Of a stretch of DNA of 64,000 nucleotides, positions 44,898 through 52,487 are shown one piece after another. The notes beneath the pieces are model-generated. The model was not told the origin of the DNA, did no database searches, and saw only the letters and a program-made list of their open reading frames with translations. The stretch lies in contig NZ_CP134062.1 in the NCBI RefSeq assembly GCF_031583025.1, forward strand, positions 1 through 64,000, read 5' to 3'. Source of the DNA: Mycobacterium sp. Z3061. Its GTDB lineage: Bacteria; Actinomycetota; Actinomycetes; Mycobacteriales; Mycobacteriaceae. How positions within the stretch are numbered: position 1 is the first letter of the stretch; each line of letters opens with the position of its first letter. The translations under genes were made by a program, and so were the position numbers.

Positions 44898-46043
44898 ATG
44901 CCAGATCCCCGCTGGACCGGCCCACCCGAAGTCGTCGCGGCGATATTCGAGGCCGGGTCGCCGGCTTCGGTGATCGCCAATGGTGCGGTCTGGGTCACCG
45001 AGACCGCCAACAACGAAGTGTCGGCGGGACTCTCCACCCTCAACACGCTGGCCACTCAGGCGCAGTGGCAGGGCGTGGGCTCCACGGCTTCGACGGTCGC
45101 CGCGGCAGGGCTGAACGCCGGGTTGCAGACCCTGATGGGTTGGACCGCCGAGAAGATCAATGTCACGCAGGCCGCGGTCGAGGCGTTCATGCTCGCGCGG
45201 TCTTCGGTCATCCCGTCGATGGTCTCCCAGACCAACCGCGACGAGTGGGCCGTCCTGAACGCCACCAACTGGTTCGGCCAGAACACGCCCGGAATCGTCG
45301 AGCGGGACGGCGAGTACTTCGGCGAGCACTGGCCGCACAACTCCGGAGTGGGCTGGGCGTACTCCGGTGCCCTGAGTGCATTGATCGCAGCCTTGGCGGT
45401 GCCTCCGCCGATCGCGCCGATGGGCGCCTCACCGGCCGCGCCGGCCGCCGCGGCGGAAGCGGTGGCCCAGGCCGCGGCGCAGACCGGCATGCAGGCGTCG
45501 AGCCAAGCGGGGCAGACGGTGGGCCAGAGCGTGGCCTCTCCCGCCGAGGCGACCGGCCAATTGAGTTCATTCATGCAGGCACCGATGCAGATGGTGTCGG
45601 GGGCCACCGAACCGCTCAAAGAGATGCTGCAGGCGCCGATGCAGGCCATGCAGGGCGTCACCAGCCTGCCCCAGGGGATGATGCAGGCCTTCGGTGGAAT
45701 GTTTCCCGCCGCGGGGACCCCAAGTGCGGCGGCCGTCGCCGAACCCGCGGTGGCGGCCGGCGGGAGCGCCGCGGGCGGCGGCATTGGTGCAGCAGGCGGA
45801 TTCCCCGGTGCTGGGCTTACCAGCTATACCCGGCCCACCAGCAGCTTTGAGCCGGAGGCGGGCGGGAAGCCGGCCGGCCTGCGGGCCGGCGTGCTCAACG
45901 CCGCCGAAGTGCGGGGTCCGACGGTCTCGACCGGTGGCACGCCGCTGCCGATGACCCCGGCAGGCATGCTGGCGCGTGGTGAGGCGGGCAAAGAAGCCGA
46001 TAAGGATGTGACGCGGGCACGCGTCGTCGTCGATCCTCGCTAG
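44898..46043 (+). CDS. PPE-like protein of the eccB-eccC locus
   Basis: A 381-residue protein with a PPE-like N-terminal domain (about 1-175). It begins MPDPRWTGPPEVVAAIFEAG and has AQWQGVGSTAS. NWFGQNTPGI stands where canonical PPE proteins have NFFGINTIPI. The rest is Ala/Gly/Met/Gln-rich with repeated SFMQAPMQM and MLQAPMQAM segments. The end (GLRAGVLNAAEVRG...RARVVVDPR) recalls PPE68 (GLLRAESLPG). It is probably the partner of the PE-like protein and a substrate of this locus. It is followed by two palindromic repeats. Confidence 0.85.
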   Translation: MPDPRWTGPPEVVAAIFEAGSPASVIANGAVWVTETANNEVSAGLSTLNTLATQAQWQGVGSTASTVAAAGLNAGLQTLMGWTAEKINVTQAAVEAFMLARSSVIPSMVSQTNRDEWAVLNATNWFGQNTPGIVERDGEYFGEHWPHNSGVGWAYSGALSALIAALAVPPPIAPMGASPAAPAAAAEAVAQAAAQTGMQASSQAGQTVGQSVASPAEATGQLSSFMQAPMQMVSGATEPLKEMLQAPMQAMQGVTSLPQGMMQAFGGMFPAAGTPSAAAVAEPAVAAGGSAAGGGIGAAGGFPGAGLTSYTRPTSSFEPEAGGKPAGLRAGVLNAAEVRGPTVSTGGTPLPMTPAGMLARGEAGKEADKDVTRARVVVDPR

Positions 46044-46051
46044 AACCCGTT

Positions 46052-46111
46052 GCCGACTGTGAAGCTGGCTTCACACTCGGCGCCGACTGTGCGGCCAGCC
46101 TCACGGTCGGC
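46052..46111. repeat. Two tandem 30-base near-palindromes
   Basis: Two adjacent 30-base units (46052-46081 and 46082-46111) both begin GCCGACTGTG and end TCGGC. Each is close to a perfect inverted repeat: the first pairs 13 of 14 bases around a TG loop, the second 12 of 14 around CA. They fill the 81-base gap between the convergent PPE-like and TIGR03084 genes. They look like an extragenic palindromic repeat and may end transcription both ways. Confidence 0.75.
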
Positions 46112-46124
46112 GAAGCCAAAGCCC

Positions 46125-46901
46125 CTACGATCGCCCGGGTCCGGGCGGGCCCGCGAACGCCTGCGCGATCCCCAGCCACTGCTGCGCGTCCTCCCCCACC
46201 GCCGTCACGTCCAACGCACTCAGCGGCCGCCGCTGGGTGACCAGGAAGCAGAAATCCTCCGCCGAACCCGTCACGCGCTGGGCCGCCTCCGGCGGCCCCC
46301 AGGACCAGGTGTCTCCGCCCGGCCCGCGCAACTCGACATAGAACGCTTCGCTCGGCGGCGTCAAACCGTTGACCATGTACGCGTAGTCGCGGGCCCGCAC
46401 CCCGATGTGCGCGATCGAGCGCAGCCGGTCCGTCGGCGGTCGGGTGACACCCAGGGCGTCGGCCACGTCCAGCCCGTGCGCCCAGGTCTCCATCAGCCGG
46501 GCGGTGGCCATCGACGAGGCGCTCATCGGCGGTCCGAACCACGGCAACTTGCGTCCGTCGGCGACGCCGAGCAGGGCCTCGTGCAAACGCCGACGGGTGT
46601 CGCGCCAGTCGGCCAGCAGCTCGGCGGGCGGCAGCGCCGCCAGTTCCTCTGCGCCGGCATCGACGAACCCGGCCGGGTCTGCGGCGGCAGCGGCCAGCGC
46701 CTCACCGAAGGCGGCCTCATCGGTGACCGACAGCAGCGACACCCGGTCGGTCCACAGCAGGTGGCCGATCTGGTGGGCGATGGTCCACCCCGGGGCGGGC
46801 GTCATCGTCGCCCACTTTTCCGCGGGCAGCGGTGCGACCAGCGCGTCGAGCCCGTCACTCTCGGCCTGCAGATCGGCGACGAACGCAGCTGAACCAGTCA
46901 T
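46125..46901 (-). CDS. TIGR03084 family metal-binding protein (Rv0036c type)
   Basis: A 258-residue DinB-like protein of the mycothiol-dependent maleylpyruvate isomerase superfamily. The metal-site motif is in [17 protein letters not shown], and [18 protein letters not shown] is the second conserved stretch. The wHTH-like last third ([31 protein letters not shown]) is typical of TIGR03084. The substrate is unknown. The ATG overlaps the stop of the MFS gene by four bases, so the two are co-transcribed leftward. Confidence 0.9.
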   Translation of the reverse strand: MTGSAAFVADLQAESDGLDALVAPLPAEKWATMTPAPGWTIAHQIGHLLWTDRVSLLSVTDEAAFGEALAAAAADPAGFVDAGAEELAALPPAELLADWRDTRRRLHEALLGVADGRKLPWFGPPMSASSMATARLMETWAHGLDVADALGVTRPPTDRLRSIAHIGVRARDYAYMVNGLTPPSEAFYVELRGPGGDTWSWGPPEAAQRVTGSAEDFCFLVTQRRPLSALDVTAVGEDAQQWLGIAQAFAGPPGPGRS

Positions 46902-48202
46902 CCCAGAACCTCCCTAGCACGTCCTCGACGGCCGACCAGGCTGTGCACCAGCAGCCCGATCAGATAAATCACCGAACCGAACAGCGCAAACGCGGGTGCG
47001 CGTCCGTCGTCGGGGATGAACGCGGCGGCCACGGTCACCGCGACGATGAACGACACCCAGAACAGGGCGTCCTGAACCGCGAACACGTGCCCGCGCAACG
47101 CGTCGTCGACATCGATCTGCATCGCCGAGTCGGCGCACAACTTGACCACCTGGCCGGCAATGCCGAGCAGGAAACCGCACACCACCATGACCGGCAGCAA
47201 CAGCCCGGCGCCCGCCGTCTGGATGACAGCCGCGGCGACCAGAGCACCGTTCGCCGTGGCGTACCGGCCCCAGCGCCGCACCAGCACCGGGGTCAGCATG
47301 TTGGCCAGAAAAGCCCCCAGACCGGTCGCGGCGAAGAACACCAGAGCGGTACCCAGCCCGTCGCCGTCGACATTCTTCAGGTGATGCACCAGCAGCAAAA
47401 TCAGCAGCGAGTTGATCCCGACAACCATCCGGTGTGCGGCCAGCCCCGACAGGGCGGCGGCTACCGACGGGAGTTGAACCACCGTCCGCACGCCGTGCAG
47501 CCACCCCGTGACCACGGCGTACACCGCGGAGCCGTGAATCGCCCGTTTTGTGTCGTCCGGACCGAGAACCCGGGGCGCGAACCGCAGCGACAGCAGCAGC
47601 GCCAATGCCACCGGAACCAGCGCAGTGAAGATGACCGCCGCCGCGCCGTGATCGCCGGCGCCGCCGAGCCAGCGCGGCAGCAGCATGAAATTGGCACCCA
47701 GAAAGGCGGAGACCGCGCCGGCCGCGGTAGCCACCGAGTTCATCGTGACGACCTGCTGGCGCGGCACCACGTGCGGCAACGATGCCGACAGACCGGACGC
47801 CACGAACCGGGCCAGACCGTTGGCGAGCAGCGCGGCGCCCAGCAGCACCCAATCGCCGGCCCCGACCGCGAGAATCGTGCCGATCGCGACGATGAAGCAC
47901 AGCCGCGCGCTGTTCGCACCGACCAGCACCAGGCGCCGGTCCCACCGGTCCATCAGCGCGCCGGCGAACGGCCCGAGCAGCGAATAAGGAAGAAACAACA
48001 CCGCGAACGCGCGCGCGATCGCCAGCGGATCGGCGGCCCGGTCCGGGTTGAACAGCAATGCCCCCGCCAGGCCGGCCTGGAACAGACCGTCGCCGAACTG
48101 ACTTGCCATGCGCACCTGCATAAGTCGCCAGAAGTCGGGCAGGGCGCGCACCGACCGCCACAATTCGACGGGTGCGCTTGCCTGCATCCGGGTGCGAATC
48201 AC
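46898..48202 (-). CDS. MFS transporter (Rv0037c type)
   Basis: A major-facilitator membrane protein of about 434 residues with about twelve hydrophobic segments. The MFS loop motif appears in [17 protein letters not shown]. It matches Rv0037c, an uncharacterised permease often grouped with macrolide-efflux-like MFS proteins. I place the start at GTG 48202 ([17 protein letters not shown]); ATG 48187 and an open stretch to 48259 are alternatives. It is divergent from the AlgH gene. Confidence 0.87.
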   Translation of the reverse strand: MIRTRMQASAPVELWRSVRALPDFWRLMQVRMASQFGDGLFQAGLAGALLFNPDRAADPLAIARAFAVLFLPYSLLGPFAGALMDRWDRRLVLVGANSARLCFIVAIGTILAVGAGDWVLLGAALLANGLARFVASGLSASLPHVVPRQQVVTMNSVATAAGAVSAFLGANFMLLPRWLGGAGDHGAAAVIFTALVPVALALLLSLRFAPRVLGPDDTKRAIHGSAVYAVVTGWLHGVRTVVQLPSVAAALSGLAAHRMVVGINSLLILLLVHHLKNVDGDGLGTALVFFAATGLGAFLANMLTPVLVRRWGRYATANGALVAAAVIQTAGAGLLLPVMVVCGFLLGIAGQVVKLCADSAMQIDVDDALRGHVFAVQDALFWVSFIVAVTVAAAFIPDDGRAPAFALFGSVIYLIGLLVHSLVGRRGRAREVLG

Positions 48203-48330
48203 TGAACCCACTTCCACGATCGGCACAGGCAAGGGCGGGTCGGCCCTGCGCCGTCCCAATCACAGTACAAATCTTCATCGAGCGCGGTTGTTTGCACCGG
48301 CGATCGGGCATCGGGTGCGATGATGTGATA

Positions 48331-48936
48331 GTGGCGCAGCACGAAGATCCTGAGGACAACTTCGCACCCGCCGCCCAGCGGGTGCGGGCGGGTACCTTGT
48401 TGCTGGCCAACACCGATCTGCTGGAGCCGACGTTTCGGCGCAGCGTCATCTACATCGTCGAGCACAACGAGGGTGGCACGCTGGGGGTGGTGCTGAACCG
48501 GTCCAGCGAGACGGCCGTCTACAACGTGCTGCCGCAGTGGGCCAAGCTCGCGTCCAAGCCCAAGACGATGTTCATCGGCGGCCCGGTGAAGCGGGACGCG
48601 GCGCTGTGCCTGGCGGTGCTGCGCGTCGGGGCCGATCCGGACGGGGTACCGGGACTGCGGCATGTCGCGGGCCGCATGGTGATGGTGGATCTCGACGCCG
48701 AGCCGGATCTGATCGCGCCGGTGGTGGAAGGCGTGCGGATCTTCGCCGGATACTCCGGTTGGACCATCGGACAGCTCGAAGGCGAAATCGAGCGCGACGA
48801 CTGGATTGTGTTGTCGGCGTTGCCGTCTGACGTTCTGGCCCCGCCCCGGTCAGACCTGTGGGGGCAGGTTTTGCGCCGGCAGCCGTTGCCGTTGGCGATG
48901 CTTGCCACGCACCCGATCGACCTGAGCCGGAACTAG
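48331..48936 (+). CDS. YqgE/AlgH family protein (DUF179, Rv0038 type)
   Basis: A 201-residue protein of the AlgH/YqgE family, soluble and of unclear function. Family motifs are LLLANTDLLEPTFRRSVIYIVEHNEGGTLGVVLNR, FIGGPVKRDAALCL and FAGYSGWTIGQLEGEIERDDW. It matches Rv0038 (202 residues) closely. The start is GTG 48331 or the GTG two codons earlier. It is convergent with the desaturase-family gene; the two overlap by four bases. Confidence 0.93.
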   Translation: MAQHEDPEDNFAPAAQRVRAGTLLLANTDLLEPTFRRSVIYIVEHNEGGTLGVVLNRSSETAVYNVLPQWAKLASKPKTMFIGGPVKRDAALCLAVLRVGADPDGVPGLRHVAGRMVMVDLDAEPDLIAPVVEGVRIFAGYSGWTIGQLEGEIERDDWIVLSALPSDVLAPPRSDLWGQVLRRQPLPLAMLATHPIDLSRN

Positions 48937-50216
48937 CCGAAGCGGCGCCCAGTCTTGATTGTCTTGCGCCGGCTTGTCAGCGGCCAGGCGAGTTGACGCA
49001 GGTAGCCGGCCGGTTCCACGTCATCGAGACCATACTGTGCCGGCCAGCGGTGGACCGGCAGGTACAGAGTCCCGAAGATCGCGTCGAGGACCGGGAACTC
49101 CCCCGCGAAGTTGCTGTTATGGGCCCGCGGTTCGCGGGCGTGATGCCAGTGGTGGAATTGCGGGGTGGCGATCAGCCATCGCAGGGGGCCGAACCCTGCT
49201 TTCAAGTTCGCGTGAATGAAGACCGCTTGCAGCGTCATCACGATCGCGAACGCGCCCAGGCCTACCCGGCCGAAGCCGAGCGCATAGAGCGGTAACACCG
49301 CGGCGGACCGGATGAAGGTCTCGTCCACGGGATGCAGGTGGTTGGCCGCGAGCCAATCCATTTCGCGGACGCTGTGATGGACCCGGTGGAAACGCCACAG
49401 CAGAGGTATCTCGTGCGCGGCGCGATGTCCCGCGTAGTTGCCGACAGCCGAGATCGCCAATCCCGCCACGATCTGCACCCAGGCCGGACTCGCGGCAACG
49501 GCGACCCGTAGGGGTTCGGGCACCAACGCACGCAGGAATCCGCCGGCGCCGACCGCCGTCGCGACCAGTCCGAACTTCAACGCGGTTCCGTTGACCAGGT
49601 AGTGCACCACGTCGGTCCGCCATCCTCGCCGCAGCACGCGATGCGCGTGCAGCGGGAAGAGCCGTTCCAGCGGGACGAAGATGACCGCGAGAGTCGCCAG
49701 GCCGAACACGATGTCGCTGCGCACCCTGAGTGCGGCGAGGACCAGCGCGATGGTCAGCACCCCCAGCAGGGCTGCACCGGCAGCGGCCGGCGGCCCGCCG
49801 GCGACGCCGTGCTGATCGGAATCCGGCGCCAACTGGTCGCCGCCGGCAGTCGGCCGCACGGACAGTCGGGCCGAGCCCGCGGCGTCGGGTCCGGTCTGCG
49901 CCAACCGACCCCATCCGGCCAGAATGCCGGTTGCGAGCGCGATCCCAGCGGCCCCGGCGCAACCATTCTGGGTGGCCACCGCGATGGCCGTCATCAAGAT
50001 TCCCGACTGGAGCGCGAGCCCGGGAGCGGATAGCGAACTGCACCCGCGAAGCAGCCGGCAGGTCTGCCAACCCACCATCACCATCGCCACCGCCAAGGCA
50101 ACGGCCGGGAGCCGGGTCACATCGCCGCCGGGATGCCACCGGCCACCGCAAGCCAAGGCCGCACCGACCAGCGCGATCAGCTCGACGCCGTGCAGCGCGA
50201 GGAGCCCCGACCTCAT
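48933..50216 (-). CDS. Fatty acid hydroxylase / sterol desaturase family membrane protein
   Basis: A membrane di-iron protein of the ERG3/fatty-acid-hydroxylase superfamily (PF04116), about 427 residues from the ATG at 50216. The eight-histidine pattern is present in the C-terminal half: HRAAHE, HRVHHS, a histidine in NHLHPVDE, and QFHHWHHARE. Several hydrophobic segments lie before and within this domain. The N-terminal 200 residues are a separate hydrophobic region without a known family. The start is uncertain: the frame stays open to 50495, but that part is low-complexity and overlaps the next gene. Substrate is unknown. It has no counterpart at this place in M. tuberculosis as far as I recall. 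Confidence 0.85.
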   Translation of the reverse strand: MRSGLLALHGVELIALVGAALACGGRWHPGGDVTRLPAVALAVAMVMVGWQTCRLLRGCSSLSAPGLALQSGILMTAIAVATQNGCAGAAGIALATGILAGWGRLAQTGPDAAGSARLSVRPTAGGDQLAPDSDQHGVAGGPPAAAGAALLGVLTIALVLAALRVRSDIVFGLATLAVIFVPLERLFPLHAHRVLRRGWRTDVVHYLVNGTALKFGLVATAVGAGGFLRALVPEPLRVAVAASPAWVQIVAGLAISAVGNYAGHRAAHEIPLLWRFHRVHHSVREMDWLAANHLHPVDETFIRSAAVLPLYALGFGRVGLGAFAIVMTLQAVFIHANLKAGFGPLRWLIATPQFHHWHHAREPRAHNSNFAGEFPVLDAIFGTLYLPVHRWPAQYGLDDVEPAGYLRQLAWPLTSRRKTIKTGRRFG

Positions 50217-50379
50217 CACCCGAGCGACCTGGACGGTTGGCCGGGCATGTGCAGATGTCGAGGTGGTCCACCGCTCAGGCGTACCCGCCGCGGTCGCTCG
50301 ACTGAGCAACGGGCCGGCGGCTCCGGCCGCCGGGCTCACGGCGCCGACGACGAGGGGTGGCCAACAACAGCAGGCGAAC

Positions 50380-50661
50380 TCATCGGGGGTCGCTGCTGGG
50401 CGCCGGCGTAGCGGGCGGCTGGGTGGTCGTGGCCGCGGGGCCGACGGTTCGGCCCGGCCCGCAGTCGATCGTTGGACCGAAACACGGCCCCCCACCGCCT
50501 GCCCCGACCATTCCGTCCAGGAAAGGAAGTCGGTACAGCGACATCACCGTCACGACGACGACGACCGCAGCAGTGATCACCAGCAACACGGCGACTCGGT
50601 AGTGTCGGCCCAACGCGACCCGTACTCGCGACACAGCGGATGATTCCGGACTTGCACTCAC
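50380..50661 (-). CDS. Small single-pass membrane protein, hypothetical
   Basis: A 93-residue protein with one clear membrane helix (about 23-42, VAVLLVITAAVVVVVTVMSL) after a basic N-terminus. An outside part with GGGGPCFGPTIDCGPG follows, with two cysteines that could pair, and a Pro/Thr-rich tail. I do not recognise the family. The GTG start has no good ribosome site. It lies between the desaturase-family gene and the Rv0039c-like gene in the same direction. Confidence 0.58.
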   Translation of the reverse strand: MSASPESSAVSRVRVALGRHYRVAVLLVITAAVVVVVTVMSLYRLPFLDGMVGAGGGGPCFGPTIDCGPGRTVGPAATTTQPPATPAPSSDPR

Positions 50662-50751
50662 GGCTAACAGTATGCGGCGCAGCCGCCGCGAAAACCCGCT
50701 CTGAGCTGTGGGTATTTATACCCAACTTGACGCGGCATGCGCGCTCAAGCG

Positions 50752-50790
50752 AGTGGCAGGACTTGGTGGCAGGACTTAGTGGCAGGACAG
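50752..50790. repeat. Three tandem 13-base repeats
   Basis: AGTGGCAGGACTT, GGTGGCAGGACTT and AGTGGCAGGACAG follow each other without a gap. They cover the last codons and the stop of the Rv0039c-like gene. A 13-base period shifts the frame, so a change in copy number would alter that protein's tail. Confidence 0.8.
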
Positions 50791-51126
50791 AGTGCAGCCC
50801 GCGCAGCTGCCGGTACAGCCGGCGGACTCGGCCGGGGCGACTTGACGGCGCAGCGCATACTTCGCGCTCTGCACCGACCCGGTGGCCAGCGTGCCCAGGG
50901 CGCCCAGGATGCAGACGATCACCACCACCACCGCGGTCTGCGGCGACGCGGCCAGCGCCACCACTCCCCCGGCGGCGAGCATGATCGCGGCGGCGAACTG
51001 CGTAGGTGCCATCGAGCGCAGTGCCAGCTGGGTGGCGTCAGTGGTGGGCGTGTGGGACAGCGACCAGACGCCGAATGCGGCTGACGCTATGGCCGCACAT
51101 ACGCACACCACGCCCGCAATAAGCAT
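50776..51126 (-). CDS. Small membrane protein (Rv0039c type)
   Basis: A 116-residue protein with three hydrophobic segments (about 1-24, 43-60 and 63-85) and a short tail. It starts MLIAGVVCVCAAIASAAFG like Rv0039c and has the shared AMAP-type segment LRSMAPTQFAAAIMLAAGGVVAL. The tail ends with four cysteines and a histidine (GCTGSCAGCTLSCH), which could bind a metal. The stop lies within a 13-base tandem repeat. Function is unknown. Confidence 0.82.
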   Translation of the reverse strand: MLIAGVVCVCAAIASAAFGVWSLSHTPTTDATQLALRSMAPTQFAAAIMLAAGGVVALAASPQTAVVVVIVCILGALGTLATGSVQSAKYALRRQVAPAESAGCTGSCAGCTLSCH

Positions 51127-51180
51127 GCGCTAACCATACGAGCCCGGCGATCGATCCGCGCGCCGGGCTCCACCGCCCGG

Positions 51181-52288
51181 CTAGTGCGCAGGGGCCGGCG
51201 TCAAGGTGACCAGGGGCGGCTCAGCGGACACCGGGCCGGGAGCAGGCACGGCCCGCGGCGACACTGCGGCCGGCGGGGCGGACGCCTGGGGGACAGCCGG
51301 CACGGTCGATCGGGCGGGCGCCTGCGGAGCGGGTGCTGCGGGTGCTGCGGGTGCGGCCGGCGCCGCGGGCGCTCCGGCCTGCGCCGGAGCCTGTCCGGCC
51401 GCGCCGGGTGTGGTCACCCGGAAGCCGCTGACGATGGCGTCGGTGGCGGGCGCGTCGCTGACCGCCTGCGTCGCGGCCGTGGTCACCGACAGCGATACCA
51501 GGTACTTGTCGGATCCGGAACTGGCCAGGACGTGGCGCCGCGAGGTGTTCAGCGTCATGTCGTTCTCGCGGTAGGTGCCCTCGATGACCGAGGAGGGGAA
51601 GCTGCCGAGGCTGGTCAGGGACGCGTTCGTGGTCTGCCAGGCGAGCAGTCGCTGGCTGTCGACGAAGCCGTGGCTGATCGCCTCCGTGGCGTCGAAGTCA
51701 CCCACCAGCTTGTAGACCACCACCTGCGCGTTCGACGTGTACACGCTGGTGCCGCCGACCCGATCGGCGATCACCACGAACGCGTCGGGCACGTTCGGGT
51801 CGGGCACCTGGGTCCAGCGGGGCGGCATCGGCACGGTGATGTCGAGCGCCTTGAACCCCAGCGGGCGTTGCGCCTCGAGCTTGACGCCTTTGCCTTCCAG
51901 GTATTCACGCAGCGTGCCCGTGGTCGCCGGAGTCACCGCCGGCGGCTGTGGCGCGGCCACGGCGGGAGCCGGCCCGGCGGCGGGACACGACGCTCTTCCG
52001 ATCTACCGCCGGCACCGGCGCGGCCGCCGGAGCGGGCACCTGCATCGGCAGGGGCAGCTGAGCCGGCGCCTGCGCGGGTGCGGGGGCGAAGCGGTTGACA
52101 CCCCCGGGGAACACCCCGTTGCTCTGCGCTGGCGGGGTGCCGGGCTGCATCGGGACCGGGCCGGGCAGCGACGGCTGGGGGACCAGAGGTTCTGCCGAAG
52201 CAGTCCCGCCTGCAACCATCACGACGCCGACGACGCCGGCGGCCATACCACCCACGAGTGTTCGCCAGCTGCGCGCGATCCGCTTCAT
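51181..52288 (-). pseudogene. Mtc28-like secreted proline-rich protein, broken by adapter sequence
   Basis: This is the counterpart of M. tuberculosis Mtc28 (Rv0040c), a secreted Pro/Ala-rich protein of the LpqN/Mtc28 family. The N-terminus starts at ATG 52288 after GGAGGGA and has a clear signal peptide (MKRIARSWRTLVGG...ASAEPLVPQ). The C-terminal part is an open frame of 259 residues up to 51960, with the conserved [33 protein letters not shown]. The two halves are in different frames, with a 20-base Illumina adapter between them at 51985-52004. Removing only those 20 bases does not restore the frame, so a few bases were also lost or added. The real gene is probably intact. Confidence 0.88.
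51985..52004 (+). other. Illumina sequencing adapter remnant (assembly artefact)
   Basis: These 20 bases (ACACGACGCTC...TTCCGATCT) equal the 3' end of the Illumina TruSeq universal/read-1 adapter. They are foreign to the gene around them and read as DRKSVV on the minus strand, a known sign of adapter in assemblies. Confidence 0.97.
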
Positions 52289-52487
52289 CTCGATCGGTCC
52301 CTCCGGAATAGCCGGGGCGTCACTGCCCACCATCGAGGCCGAATGTAACCCCTGCTCAGCGGCGTCGACCATGCCCGAAATCGAGCTGGGATGAACCTCT
52401 GACCGGTGCGCAACGGAACCGATACCAACCCGTGCCCGGCGGCCTCGGCGCGGCCGCTTCCAGACCGGCCCTTATACCCTGTTGGGC

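Noticed and set aside
46832-48205. 457-codon plus-strand frame opposite the MFS gene
   Set aside because: The product is Gln/Arg/His-rich low complexity, typical of an antisense frame, while the minus strand encodes a clear transporter.
50216-50495. N-terminal extension of the desaturase-family protein
   Set aside because: The part is low-complexity Arg/Pro/Ala and overlaps a better small membrane-protein gene.
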